This document shows positions 1 through 7,701 of a stretch of 64,000 nucleotides of DNA, one piece after another. A program made the translations under genes and the position numbers. The first letter of the stretch is position 1. Every line of letters starts with the position of its first letter. The stretch is from Brevundimonas mediterranea (GTDB taxonomy: Bacteria > Pseudomonadota > Alphaproteobacteria > Caulobacterales > Caulobacteraceae). Under the pieces are notes generated by a model. That model was not told where the DNA came from, did no database searches, and was given only the letters and a program-made list of their open reading frames with translations. The DNA is taken from NCBI RefSeq assembly GCF_014196125.1, contig NZ_JACIDA010000001.1, positions 248,001 to 312,000 of the forward strand, in the 5' to 3' direction.

Positions 1-110
1 ACGCCCGAGGCGGCCGCCTCGTCGAGCTCTACGGGATGGGTGATCTGATGGATGTAGCCGCGCGCCTGGAGGGTGCGGAGGAAGTCGGATTTGAAGGCGT
101 GTTCGGTCAT
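1..110 (-). CDS. tyrS: Tyrosyl-tRNA synthetase, N-terminal fragment (runs off the window)
   Basis: Only the first 36 codons are present, read leftward from an ATG at 108-110 and cut by the window edge. The peptide begins MTEHAFKSDFLRTLQARGY and continues with IHQITHPVELDEAAASG. This is the characteristic opening of bacterial TyrS, a short helix carrying an FL-x-L-x-x-RG-x-IHQ motif before the Rossmann fold. TyrS charges tRNA-Tyr in the cytoplasm. The HIGH and KMSKS motifs lie outside the window. The gene diverges from the DOMON-like gene at 309, and the 198 bases between them must hold both promoters, though no clear boxes were found there. The identification is by recognition of the N-terminus only. 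Confidence 0.8.
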   Translation of the reverse strand, partial: MTEHAFKSDFLRTLQARGYIHQITHPVELDEAAASG

Positions 111-308
111 GGCGGGGCTCCGTTAGCAGGGATGCCGGCGGTCGTCTTCCATTTCCGAAGAGCGCGTCGCCAGCGAAGGCGGCGCGTGTTCGCGGGCCGC
201 TCGCTTACAGCGGGCGGTAATACAGGCCGGCGATGGCGCGGGCGGCGAACATGGGTTCTGGATAAGACGCAGCGTTGACCGGCGTCAAGCCTTCGCTACG
301 AAGGGCCA

Positions 309-815
309 ATGCGCCTGCCCTTGATCCCACACCCGATTTCGCCGCCCGCCGGGCTGACGCTGGAGGTCGAGGCGCGGCGAGCGGGGCGGGTGCTGAGCCT
401 CGAATATGTCGTGGCCGGGCCGGTTGAAATGGTGCGCTGGCCGCAGGCGGCGGCGCGGGCCAGGACGGACGACCTGTGGCGGACGACCTGTTTCGAGGCC
501 TTCGTGCGGACGGAGGGCGGCTATGTCGAATATAATCTGTCGCCGTCGGGGGCCTGGGCGGCCTATCGGTTCGACGGCTATCGCGAGGGGATGCGGGCGC
601 TGGAGATTGCGGCGCCCTTCATCGTCACGCGGATGGCGCAGGGGCGGTTCGTACTGACGGTCGATGTCGAACTGCCGGAGGATGCGACGGACGCGGTCGG
701 GCTGACGGCGGTGGTCGAGGGGCTGGATGGGGCGATCGCCTATTGGGCCTTGGCGCATCCATCGGATAAGCCGGACTTTCATCATTCCGACTCGTTCGCG
801 CTGGAACTGCCATGA
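309..815 (+). CDS. DOMON-like domain protein
   Basis: This is a 168-residue soluble protein with no signal peptide or membrane segment. It resembles small alphaproteobacterial proteins annotated as DOMON-like, a beta-sandwich fold related to CBM9 carbohydrate-binding modules. Visible landmarks are an early Pro-rich strand (residues 6-14), a TTCFEAFV segment near residue 60 and a YVEYNLSPSGAWAAYRFDGY block near 72-91. No enzymatic motif is visible. Its stop codon overlaps the start of the DUF1343/NamZ-like gene (ATGA at 812-815), so the two are translationally coupled and probably act together. A ligand-binding role linked to sugars or cell-wall fragments would fit, but that is inference. Confidence 0.75.
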   Translation: MRLPLIPHPISPPAGLTLEVEARRAGRVLSLEYVVAGPVEMVRWPQAAARARTDDLWRTTCFEAFVRTEGGYVEYNLSPSGAWAAYRFDGYREGMRALEIAAPFIVTRMAQGRFVLTVDVELPEDATDAVGLTAVVEGLDGAIAYWALAHPSDKPDFHHSDSFALELP

Positions 816-2026
816 ATTTCGGTCTCGACCGCCTGCTGTCCGACGACGCCCTGAGGGGGCAGCTGAAGGGGCGGCGTGTGGCCCTGCTGGCGCATCCGGC
901 CTCGGTGACGAAGGATCTGGGTCATGCGGTGGACGCGCTGGCCGCCTGTCCCGAGATCGAACTGACCGCCGCCTTCGGGCCGCAGCACGGGATGAAGGGC
1001 GATCTCCAGGACAATATGATGGAGAGCCCGGATTATCGCGATCCGGTGCACGGCTTCCCGGTCTTCAGCCTGTACGGCGAGGTGCGGCGGCCCAGGGACG
1101 AGTGGATGGAGACGTTCGACGTCGTCCTGATCGACCTGCAGGACCTGGGCTGCCGCATCTACACCTATGTGACGACGCTGCTGTATGTGCTGGAGGCGGC
1201 GGCGAAACACGGCAAGTCGGTGTGGGTGCTGGATCGGCCCAATCCGGCGGGGCGGCCGGTCGAGGGGCAGACGCTGAAGCCCGGCTGGGAGAGTTTCGTC
1301 GGGGCGGGACCGATGCCGATGCGGCACGGGATGACCCTGGGCGAACTGGGCCTGTGGTTCATCGACCAGTTCAAACTGGATGTGGATTATCGGGTGGTGG
1401 AGATGCAGGGCTGGGCGCCCGAGGCGGGGCCGGGCTTCGGCTGGCCGCTGGGCGAGCGGGCCTGGGTCAACCCCAGCCCGAATGCGCCGAACCTGTCTAT
1501 GGCGCGGGCCTATGCCGGGACGGTGATGCTGGAAGGGGCGACCCTGTCGGAAGGCCGGGGCACGACCCGGCCGCTGGAGCTGTTCGGGGCGCCGGACATC
1601 GATGCGCGGGCGGTGATCGCGGAGATGCACGCCTTGGCTCAGGTGGGGGCCCCGGAGTGGCTGGGCGGCTGCGTCCTGCGCGACATGTGGTTCGAGCCGA
1701 CCTTCCATAAGCATGTCGGCAAACTGTGCAGCGGGGTGCAGATCCATGTCGATCACCCCGGCTATGATCATGCCGCCTTCAAGCCGTGGCGGGTGCAGGC
1801 CCTGGGGTTCAAGGCGATCCGGCGGCTGTATCCCGACTACGACCTGTGGCGGGATTTTCCGTATGAGTATGCGTTCGGGAAACTGCCCATCGACGTGATC
1901 AACGGCGGACCGGGACTGCGGGAGTGGGTGGACGACGCGGCGGCGGGGTCGGGGGATCTGGAGGCGGCGACGCGGCCGGATGAGGCGGCGTGGGAAGAGG
2001 CGAGGCGGGGGTTCCTGCTGTATTGA
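812..2026 (+). CDS. DUF1343 / NamZ-like exo-beta-N-acetylmuramidase family protein
   Basis: The 404-residue protein belongs to the DUF1343 family, whose founding characterised member NamZ releases terminal MurNAc from peptidoglycan fragments. Family landmarks are the FGPQHGMKGD segment (residues 55-64), VLIDLQDLGCRIYTYV (105-120), DRPNPAGR (141-148) and SEGRGTTRPLELFGAP (247-261). There is no signal peptide or lipobox, so it is predicted to be cytoplasmic, unlike secreted NamZ proteins. That would suit a role in muropeptide recycling. Residue 58 is Gln where Bacillus and Bacteroides members, as I recall them, carry Glu (PEHG). The start overlaps the preceding gene by 4 bases. The last 33 bases are duplicated 741 bases downstream. 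Confidence 0.85.
   Translation: MNFGLDRLLSDDALRGQLKGRRVALLAHPASVTKDLGHAVDALAACPEIELTAAFGPQHGMKGDLQDNMMESPDYRDPVHGFPVFSLYGEVRRPRDEWMETFDVVLIDLQDLGCRIYTYVTTLLYVLEAAAKHGKSVWVLDRPNPAGRPVEGQTLKPGWESFVGAGPMPMRHGMTLGELGLWFIDQFKLDVDYRVVEMQGWAPEAGPGFGWPLGERAWVNPSPNAPNLSMARAYAGTVMLEGATLSEGRGTTRPLELFGAPDIDARAVIAEMHALAQVGAPEWLGGCVLRDMWFEPTFHKHVGKLCSGVQIHVDHPGYDHAAFKPWRVQALGFKAIRRLYPDYDLWRDFPYEYAFGKLPIDVINGGPGLREWVDDAAAGSGDLEAATRPDEAAWEEARRGFLLY
1994..2026 (+). repeat. 33-bp direct repeat, copy 1 (3' end of the NamZ-like gene)
   Basis: These bases include the last codons and stop of the NamZ-like gene. They match 2735-2767 at 31 of 33 positions by hand alignment. The two copies bracket the lower-GC orphan gene at 2054-2488. 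Confidence 0.85.
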
Positions 2027-2053
2027 GGCGGGCAGCGATTTACCTGTCTGGCG

Positions 2054-2488
2054 TCAATACCCGCTGTCTCGGTTGTTAATCATCTGTGTGTCTCGCTCCC
2101 ATTGGGCGCGCTCATCGGCTTCGCGACGAGCATCCTCATCCCGTTGGGCTTTTGGGCGCGGAATCGCCACAGGAACAGTGAAGGCGATCCGGCTGACGGT
2201 GGAATGAGCGGATTGGACTTGGCTTTGAACGTCCGCCTTGATGAAAGGGATCACCTTCACGCCAGCGGCGCCACCGGTCGTCCCCCTGTCTTCGACCGTT
2301 GTTGCGAGGTCGAAGGACACGTTTGTCACAACGTTTTCCGATTCGTCCTTTGGCGCGTTAGCACCGCCATACGCTGCCCGACCGATGAAGCCGCCACACA
2401 TAGCGTCGTCTTGAGCCGCGATCACCGCTTTCACGATGCTCAGCAGGGTCTCTTTTACATACGCGTCTAGCGCGATGCCATCTGCCAT
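2054..2488 (-). CDS. Hypothetical protein, orphan in a lower-GC islet
   Basis: This 144-residue protein is read from an ATG at 2486-2488 with a good GGAG ribosome-binding site six bases upstream. It has an N-terminal helical segment (about residues 5-25). A predicted beta-rich middle follows, with a GGAAGVKVIP segment (about 72-81) and a second strand SRIAFTVPVAIP (about 98-109). It ends in a charged helix full of Arg, Glu and Asp. The layout loosely recalls the small 'trypsin-co-occurring' (trypco2-like) domains, but I cannot confirm that. Hand-counted GC over 2101-2520 is about 59%, against about 70% in a sampled line of the neighbouring gene, which suggests acquisition. No partner gene is beside it. 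Function unknown. Confidence 0.6.
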   Translation of the reverse strand: MADGIALDAYVKETLLSIVKAVIAAQDDAMCGGFIGRAAYGGANAPKDESENVVTNVSFDLATTVEDRGTTGGAAGVKVIPFIKADVQSQVQSAHSTVSRIAFTVPVAIPRPKAQRDEDARREADERAQWERDTQMINNRDSGY

Positions 2489-2665
2489 TGTGCACTCCAG
2501 TCCTCAAACCATAGCGCGCACGTCCAGCGCGAAAATCAAGTCCTCCTGGATGCTAGCGGGACCGGATCCGCTCTTCGCCAAGTCGAAACGTCCTCGATCT
2601 CTCACAAGAGTGTGGGCTGCCTGGTGTCTGCGGCCTGGGCTCGCTGTCCAGACACCGGGAGTCTG

Positions 2666-2693
2666 GATCCTCGGGACAAGCCCGAGGATGACG
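2666..2693. repeat. Dyad intergenic repeat, copy 1
   Basis: A CCTCGGG / CCCGAGG inverted repeat with a five-base centre, followed by ATGACG. The same element recurs twice within the next 200 bases, once inverted. It resembles the REP-like palindromes common between alphaproteobacterial genes. Confidence 0.8.
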
Positions 2694-2734
2694 GCGATGG
2701 GAGGGCGAGGGCGAGGGCGAGGGACGGCGCTGGC

Positions 2735-2767
2735 GAAGAGGCGAGGCGGGCGTTCTTGCTGTATTGA
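2735..2767 (+). repeat. 33-bp direct repeat, copy 2 (relic of the NamZ-like gene end)
   Basis: It matches 1994-2026 at 31 of 33 positions and includes the same in-frame end (TGCTGTATTGA), but here it lies in non-coding DNA. It is most simply a leftover gene end or a duplication made when the DNA in between was acquired. Confidence 0.85.
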
Positions 2768-2777
2768 TTTCGTTTTT

Positions 2778-2804
2778 CGTCATCCTCGGGCTTGACCCGA
2801 GGAT
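2778..2804. repeat. Dyad intergenic repeat, copy 2 (inverted)
   Basis: The same palindromic element as at 2666 but in the opposite orientation: CGTCAT, then CCTCGGG, a five-base centre, and CCCGAGG. Confidence 0.8.
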
Positions 2805-2857
2805 CGGGCGTTGAGGCGTGGGTGGGTTTCTTCTGGCGCAATGCGGCGGACAATCCG

Positions 2858-2884
2858 GTCCTCGGGTCGAGCCCGAGGATGACG
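2858..2884. repeat. Dyad intergenic repeat, copy 3
   Basis: Third copy, with CCTCGGG / CCCGAGG arms and a trailing ATGACG, in the orientation of copy 1. It lies just upstream of the ahpC control region. Confidence 0.8.
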
Positions 2885-2904
2885 GGGTTTGGTGTCGGTG
2901 AGCT

Positions 2905-2953
2905 ATAACCAAAATCTATCACGCATCTGCAAATAAGTGATTGGGCTTATTTG
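2905..2953 (+). promoter_or_regulatory. Candidate ahpC operator region
   Basis: An ATAA-N7-CTAT element (2905-2919) resembles half of the OxyR site pattern ATAG-N7-CTAT-N7-ATAG-N7-CTAT, but the second half is poorly matched. An AT-rich perfect inverted repeat follows (CAAATAAG 2930-2937, CTTATTTG 2946-2953). Both lie just upstream of ahpC, a gene often controlled by OxyR. The assignment is tentative. Confidence 0.35.
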
Positions 2954-3007
2954 TTGCGGTGCGGTAGGAAGCGGGCCTCCCCAACTCTTGCTGAATGGAC
3001 GCCCTGC

Positions 3008-3571
3008 ATGGCCCTCATCAACACGACCCTCAAGCCCTTCACCGCCGAGGCCTATAAGGACGGCAAGTTCCTGACGGTCACGGACGCCGACGTGGCGGGC
3101 AAGTGGGCGATCTTCTTCTTCTATCCGGCCGACTTCACCTTCGTGTGCCCGACCGAGCTGGAAGACCTGGCCGACCACTACGCCGAGTTCCAGAAGCTGG
3201 GCGTCGAGATCTATTCGGTGTCGACCGACACCCACTTCTCGCACAAGGCCTGGCACGACTCGTCGCCGGCCATCGGCAAGATCACCTACACCATGCTGGG
3301 CGATCCTTCCGGCCAGGTGACGAACAACTTCGACGCCATGCGTCCGGGCGTGGGCCTGGCCGATCGCTCGACCTTCCTGGTCGATCCGGACGGCGTGATC
3401 CAGTTCACCGAGACCACCTCGGAAGGCATCGGCCGCAATGCCGCCGAGCTGCTGCGCAAGGTCAAGGCCGCGCAATATGTGCGTTCGCACCCGGGTGAAG
3501 TCTGCCCGGCCAAGTGGGAAGAAGGCGAAGCCACCCTGGCGCCGTCGCTCGACCTCGTCGGCAAGATCTAA
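3008..3571 (+). CDS. ahpC: Alkyl hydroperoxide reductase C (2-Cys peroxiredoxin)
   Basis: AhpC reduces H2O2, organic peroxides and peroxynitrite in the cytoplasm and is recycled by AhpF. The 187-residue length is exactly that of enterobacterial AhpC. The peroxidatic cysteine is Cys47 in FTFVCPTEL and the resolving cysteine is Cys166 in [10 protein letters not shown], both in the canonical contexts of the typical 2-Cys AhpC/Prx1 class. The start at 3008 ([11 protein letters not shown]) matches the family; an in-frame extension to 2951 is not conserved-looking. ahpF follows after 159 bases that include a strong hairpin, so the two are likely one operon with uneven expression. Confidence 0.97.
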   Translation: MALINTTLKPFTAEAYKDGKFLTVTDADVAGKWAIFFFYPADFTFVCPTELEDLADHYAEFQKLGVEIYSVSTDTHFSHKAWHDSSPAIGKITYTMLGDPSGQVTNNFDAMRPGVGLADRSTFLVDPDGVIQFTETTSEGIGRNAAELLRKVKAAQYVRSHPGEVCPAKWEEGEATLAPSLDLVGKI

Positions 3572-3587
3572 GACTGACGCGACCCAT

Positions 3588-3612
3588 CGGGTCCGGCCCG
3601 GCGCCGGACCCG
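3588..3612 (+). terminator. Hairpin between ahpC and ahpF
   Basis: A perfect 10-bp stem (CGGGTCCGGC 3588-3597, GCCGGACCCG 3603-3612) with a 5-base loop lies 17 bases after the ahpC stop. No T-run follows, so it is more likely an mRNA-stabilising or partially terminating element than a full terminator. Confidence 0.6.
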
Positions 3613-3730
3613 TCCGTCGGCGGGGGCGCGTTGCGTTTCCAGCCCCCGCCGACATCCTTCTTCATGTCTCGCCTCGCCCGCGATCGGGCTTGCAGGCGTC
3701 ATGAGCTCAACTGTTTCAAGGACCTCTCCC

Positions 3731-5317
3731 ATGCTGGACGCCAATCTGAAATCTCAGCTCGAGGCCTATCTGAAGAACATCGTCCATCCGGTCGAACTGG
3801 TGGCCTCGCTGGGCGCAGGGCCGAAGTCGCAGGAGCTGAAGACCCTGCTGGAGGAGATCGTCTCGGTCTCGCACGGCAAGGTCGAGATGGGTCGCGACTA
3901 TGACGACGAGCGCCAGCCCAGCTTCCTGATCCGCCGCAAGGGCACGGACATCGGCGTGCGGTTCGCGGGCATTCCGCTGGGCCACGAGTTCACCTCGCTG
4001 GTGCTGGCGCTGCTGCACGTCGGCGGCCATCCGTCCAAGGCGGCGCAGGAGCTGATCCAGCAGGTCAAGGACCTGGACGGCGACTATGTGTTCGAGACCT
4101 ATTTCTCGCTGTCGTGCCAGAACTGCCCCGACGTGGTGCAGGCGCTGAACCTGATGAGCGTGCTGAACCCGCGCATCAAACACGTCGCCATCGAGGGCGG
4201 CCTGTTCAAGGACGAGGTGGACGAGCGCAAGATCATGGCCGTGCCGACGGTCTTCCTGAACGGCGAGCTGTTCGGCCAGGGCCGGATGGAGCTGGAGCAG
4301 ATCGTCGCCAGGCTGGATTCGGGCGCCGAGGCGCGCGCCGCCGAACGGCTGAAGTCCAAGGACCCGTTCGACGTGCTGGTGGTCGGCGGCGGCCCGGCCG
4401 GGGCGGCGGCCGCCATCTATACGGCGCGCAAAGGCATCCGCACCGGCATCGTGGCCGAGCGGTTCGGGGGCCAGGTGCTGGACACGATGTCGATCGAGAA
4501 CTTCATCTCGGTGCCGCACACCGAGGGGCCGAAACTGGCCGCCCATCTGGAACAGCATGTCCGCGAATATGAGGTGGACCTGATGAACCTGCAGAAGGCC
4601 GCCAAGCTGGTTCCGGCCAAGGTTCCCGGCGGGCTGCACGAGGTGGTGCTGGAGAACGGCGCCAGTCTGAAGTCGCGCACCGTCATCCTGTCGACCGGCG
4701 CCCGCTGGCGCCAGATGAACGTGCCGGGCGAGGATCAGTACAAGAACAAGGGCGTGGCCTATTGCCCGCACTGCGACGGGCCGCTGTTCAAGGGCAAGCG
4801 CGTGGCGGTGATCGGCGGCGGCAACTCGGGCGTCGAGGCGGCCATCGATCTGGCGGGCATCGTGGCTCATGTGACCCTGATCGAGTTCGACAGCGAGCTG
4901 CGGGCCGATGCGGTGCTGCAGAGGAAGCTGGCGACCCTGCCGAACGTGCGGATCGTCACCTCGGCCCTGACGACCCAGGTGCATGGCGACGGTGAGAAGG
5001 TGACGGGCCTGTCTTACAAGGACCGCAACTCCGACGCCCATCATGACGTCGATCTGGAAGGGATCTTCGTGCAAATCGGCCTGGTGCCGAACACCGAATG
5101 GCTGCACGGTGCCGTGGGCCTGACGCCGCGCGGCGAGATCGAGGTGGATCATCGCGGCGAGACCTCGCAGCCGGGCATCTTCGCCGCGGGCGATGTGACG
5201 ACCGTGCCCTACAAGCAGATCGTCATCGCCATGGGCGAAGGCTCCAAGGCGGGGCTTTCGGCCTTCGACTATATGATCCGCACGATTCCGGCCGAAGAGG
5301 CGGTCGAGGCGGCTTAG
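3731..5317 (+). CDS. ahpF: Alkyl hydroperoxide reductase subunit F
   Basis: AhpF passes electrons from NADH through FAD and two dithiols to AhpC. The 528-residue protein has the full domain order. An N-terminal tandem thioredoxin-like domain carries CQNC (Cys129/Cys132). The FAD-binding motif GGGPAG lies at about 219-224. The redox-active CPHC (Cys345/Cys348) sits in the NADH domain, with the nucleotide motif GGGNSG at about 362-367. The chosen ATG at 3731 ([10 protein letters not shown]) has an AAGGA ribosome-binding site. A start 30 bases upstream is possible but unlike the family. It is paired with ahpC immediately upstream. Confidence 0.97.
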   Translation: MLDANLKSQLEAYLKNIVHPVELVASLGAGPKSQELKTLLEEIVSVSHGKVEMGRDYDDERQPSFLIRRKGTDIGVRFAGIPLGHEFTSLVLALLHVGGHPSKAAQELIQQVKDLDGDYVFETYFSLSCQNCPDVVQALNLMSVLNPRIKHVAIEGGLFKDEVDERKIMAVPTVFLNGELFGQGRMELEQIVARLDSGAEARAAERLKSKDPFDVLVVGGGPAGAAAAIYTARKGIRTGIVAERFGGQVLDTMSIENFISVPHTEGPKLAAHLEQHVREYEVDLMNLQKAAKLVPAKVPGGLHEVVLENGASLKSRTVILSTGARWRQMNVPGEDQYKNKGVAYCPHCDGPLFKGKRVAVIGGGNSGVEAAIDLAGIVAHVTLIEFDSELRADAVLQRKLATLPNVRIVTSALTTQVHGDGEKVTGLSYKDRNSDAHHDVDLEGIFVQIGLVPNTEWLHGAVGLTPRGEIEVDHRGETSQPGIFAAGDVTTVPYKQIVIAMGEGSKAGLSAFDYMIRTIPAEEAVEAA

Positions 5318-5405
5318 GGCGCGGTCGATCCATCGGTCTTGGGGCCGGTGTTCGCCGCCTGACAAACCGTGTAAGCGCGGCCGGGGTTGAAGGCGGAGCG
5401 CGACA

Positions 5406-6365
5406 ATGACGGCATCCTCGGACCGGCTGTGGGGCGTGGCTTCCGGCCTGGGCGCGGGCGCGATGTGGGGGCTGGTGTTCCTGGCGCCCAAGTTCGCGCC
5501 GGAGGCGTCGCCGCTGTTGCTGACCGCCGGCCGCTATCTGGCCTACGGGTTGATCGCGGTCGTCCTGATCGCCCCGCGCTGGCGGCGGCTGGCGCCCCTG
5601 ATCGAGGCGGGCACGTGGCGCGCCCTCGTCTGGCTGAGCCTGGCGGGCAATCTGGTCTATTTCGCCTTTGTGGTCGTCGCCGTTCACTTGGCCGGGGTGG
5701 CGGCGTCGGCCCTGATCGTGGGCATGGTGCCGGTGGTGGTGGCCCTGTGGGGGCTGAAGGATGGAGGCGGGCCGCCGGCGTCTCGGACGGCGCCGCCCAT
5801 CGTCCTGGCGGCCCTGGCGGTGGGGCTGATCGGCTGGCGCGCCCTGTCGCCCGGTCATGGCGGTTCCGGAGGACCGACCGGCGTTCAGACGCTGATCGGT
5901 CTGGGCTGCGCCCTGGGCGCCCTGATCTCCTGGACGGTCTATGCAGTGGGCAACAGCCGCTGGATGGCGCGGCTGACACAGGTGTCGCCCCACGACTGGT
6001 CCCTGCTGACCGGGGTGGTCACGGGCGGTCTGGCGCTGCTCCTGGCGGTTCCAGCGGCGCTGACGACCCAGGGCTGGACCGGCGGCGCGTGGCTGAAGCT
6101 CGCCGGCGTCTGCCTGGGCGTGGCCCTGTTCGCCTCGATCATCGGCAACGCCCTGTGGAACCAGGCCAGCCGACGTCTGCCGCTGACCATGCTGGGGCAG
6201 ATGATCGTGTTCGAGACCGTGTTCGCCTTCGTCTACGGCTACATCTGGGAGGGACGGGGACCGGCTGTGATCGAGATCCTGGCCATACTGATGATGATCG
6301 TCAGCGTGATCTGGTGCGTGCGCGCCCACGGTCCGACCCCAATCGCCGAGGAACCGCTGCACTGA
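5406..6365 (+). CDS. EamA/DMT-family transporter
   Basis: This is a 319-residue inner-membrane protein with about ten hydrophobic segments in two similar halves, the pattern of the drug/metabolite transporter superfamily (EamA domains). The first half begins near GAGAMWGLVFLAPKF. The second begins near ALGALISWTVYAVGNSRW and ends with a WNQASRRLPL...GQMIVFETVF block typical of EamA proteins. The substrate cannot be told from sequence; relatives export amino acids or other metabolites. It starts 88 bases after ahpF and ends 17 bases before the convergent NADH dehydrogenase gene. Confidence 0.85.
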   Translation: MTASSDRLWGVASGLGAGAMWGLVFLAPKFAPEASPLLLTAGRYLAYGLIAVVLIAPRWRRLAPLIEAGTWRALVWLSLAGNLVYFAFVVVAVHLAGVAASALIVGMVPVVVALWGLKDGGGPPASRTAPPIVLAALAVGLIGWRALSPGHGGSGGPTGVQTLIGLGCALGALISWTVYAVGNSRWMARLTQVSPHDWSLLTGVVTGGLALLLAVPAALTTQGWTGGAWLKLAGVCLGVALFASIIGNALWNQASRRLPLTMLGQMIVFETVFAFVYGYIWEGRGPAVIEILAILMMIVSVIWCVRAHGPTPIAEEPLH

Positions 6366-6382
6366 GCCATGGGCCGTGCGCC

Positions 6383-7669
6383 TCAGTGCAGCTTCAGCCG
6401 TCCGGAGACACGGCGGTGCAGCAGGCGCGACAGGGCCAGGATGGCGGTGCGGCGGACGCCCAGGATGGCGCGGTGATGGTCCAGGTGCAGGGCCATATAG
6501 GCCCATTTGGCGATCAGGCCCTCGATCAGGAAGTTCGGGCCGCCCAGATTGCCCATCAGGGAGCCGACGCCCCGATCGCCGCCCAGGGACACCAGCGAAC
6601 CCTTGTCATGATAGAGATAGGGGCCGGGATCGCGCGACGGGTCTGACCGAGCCATGGCCAGGGCCTTGGCCAGATAGGCGGCCTGCTGGGCCGCCGCCTG
6701 GGCGCGGGCGGGGACCGGACGCCCCTCGGGCCCCGGCGCCTCGGCGCAGTCCCCCATGGCGTAGATGTCAGGGGCCGAGGTGCGCAGGTGGTCGTCCACC
6801 ACGAACTGATTGAGGCGGCCGGTGGTCAGGCCCAGGTCGCGGTTGGTCTCGGCCGCCTTCACCCCGGCCGCCCAGACGATCAGGTCGGCGGGCACCTCGC
6901 CCCTGGAGGTGTCCAGCCGGCCGGCGTGGACGGCCTTGACCTTGGCGTCGGTCAGCAGGCGCACGCCCTTTTCTTCCAGGGCATGGGCGGCCTTGGCCGA
7001 GACCCGTTCGGGCAGGCCGCCCAGGATGCGGGGCGCGGCCTCGACGAGGGTGACCGCCAGGTCGAACTTCTGACCCTCGGTCAGGCCGGCCGACAGTTCG
7101 TCATGCCCCTCGATCAATTCGGTGGACAGTTCGACCCCGGTGGCGCCGGCCCCGACGATGGCGATGTTCATCGTCTGCCCGTCGGAATAGGCGGTCGCCA
7201 GGAAGGTGGCGGTCAGCCGTTTGTTGAACGCCTCGGCGTCCGCCACGTCTTCCAGCAGATGGGCGTGTTCGGCGGCGCCGGGCGTGCCGAACAGGTTCGA
7301 CCCGCTGCCGATGGCCAGGACGAGCGTGCGGAACTTCACCGTGCGGGGGCGAACCAGGACGGCGTCGTCCTGATCCCGGATTTCGCCCAGGGTCAGGGTC
7401 TTGTTCGTCGGATCGAGGCCGGTCAGATCGCCGAAGGCGAAGCTGAAATGATTGCGCCGCGCCAGGATCGGATAGGACAGACCCTCCTGGTGGCTGTCCA
7501 GAGACCCCGCAGCGACCTCGTGCAGGCTGGGCTTCCACAGGTGGAAGATGGAGTGATCGATCAGCAGGACGCGACGGCGGCCCTCGCGCGGGCCGAACCG
7601 ACGGCCCAGGCGGGCGGCGAGCTCAAGCCCGCCCGCGCCGCCGCCGATAATGACGATGTCATGTTCCAT
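6383..7669 (-). CDS. Type II NADH dehydrogenase (NAD(P)/FAD-dependent oxidoreductase)
   Basis: The 428-residue protein matches single-subunit, non-proton-pumping NADH:quinone oxidoreductases (NDH-2). It opens with the FAD dinucleotide fold DIVIIGGGAGGLELAARLG (residues 4-22). It has a second, NADH-binding fold IAIVGAGATGVELSTEL near 170-186 and the FAD-contacting IYAMGDCAEAPG near 300. The C-terminal region is amphipathic, consistent with peripheral attachment to the inner membrane. The ATG at 7669 is preferred over a TTG at 7681 because a GGAG site sits just before it. The alpha/beta hydrolase gene lies 32 bases upstream on the same strand, so they may share a transcript. Confidence 0.88.
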   Translation of the reverse strand: MEHDIVIIGGGAGGLELAARLGRRFGPREGRRRVLLIDHSIFHLWKPSLHEVAAGSLDSHQEGLSYPILARRNHFSFAFGDLTGLDPTNKTLTLGEIRDQDDAVLVRPRTVKFRTLVLAIGSGSNLFGTPGAAEHAHLLEDVADAEAFNKRLTATFLATAYSDGQTMNIAIVGAGATGVELSTELIEGHDELSAGLTEGQKFDLAVTLVEAAPRILGGLPERVSAKAAHALEEKGVRLLTDAKVKAVHAGRLDTSRGEVPADLIVWAAGVKAAETNRDLGLTTGRLNQFVVDDHLRTSAPDIYAMGDCAEAPGPEGRPVPARAQAAAQQAAYLAKALAMARSDPSRDPGPYLYHDKGSLVSLGGDRGVGSLMGNLGGPNFLIEGLIAKWAYMALHLDHHRAILGVRRTAILALSRLLHRRVSGRLKLH

Positions 7670-7701
7670 TCGGGTCTCCAACGCGCGACCCGAGGATCGG
7701 A

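Larger units (their letters stand above)
2489..3007. other. Gene-poor stretch between the orphan gene and ahpC
   Basis: These 519 bases hold no convincing gene. They contain three copies of an inverted-repeat element (near 2666, 2778 and 2858), a short GAGGGC microsatellite (about 2701-2723), the second copy of the namZ-like gene end (2735-2767) and the probable ahpC control region (2905-2953). ORFs crossing the area are low-complexity shadows made by the repeats. Confidence 0.7.

Noticed and set aside
36..278. An 80-codon plus-strand frame at the left edge
   Set aside because: It overlaps the tyrS start on the opposite strand, has an Arg-rich shadow composition and no ribosome-binding site.
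2027..2734. Insertion sequence or prophage remnant around the orphan gene
   Set aside because: No transposase, integrase or terminal inverted repeats were seen, only the 33-bp duplication.
2666..2884. CRISPR array
   Set aside because: Only three copies in mixed orientation with unequal spacing; no cas genes are nearby. A palindromic intergenic repeat explains it.
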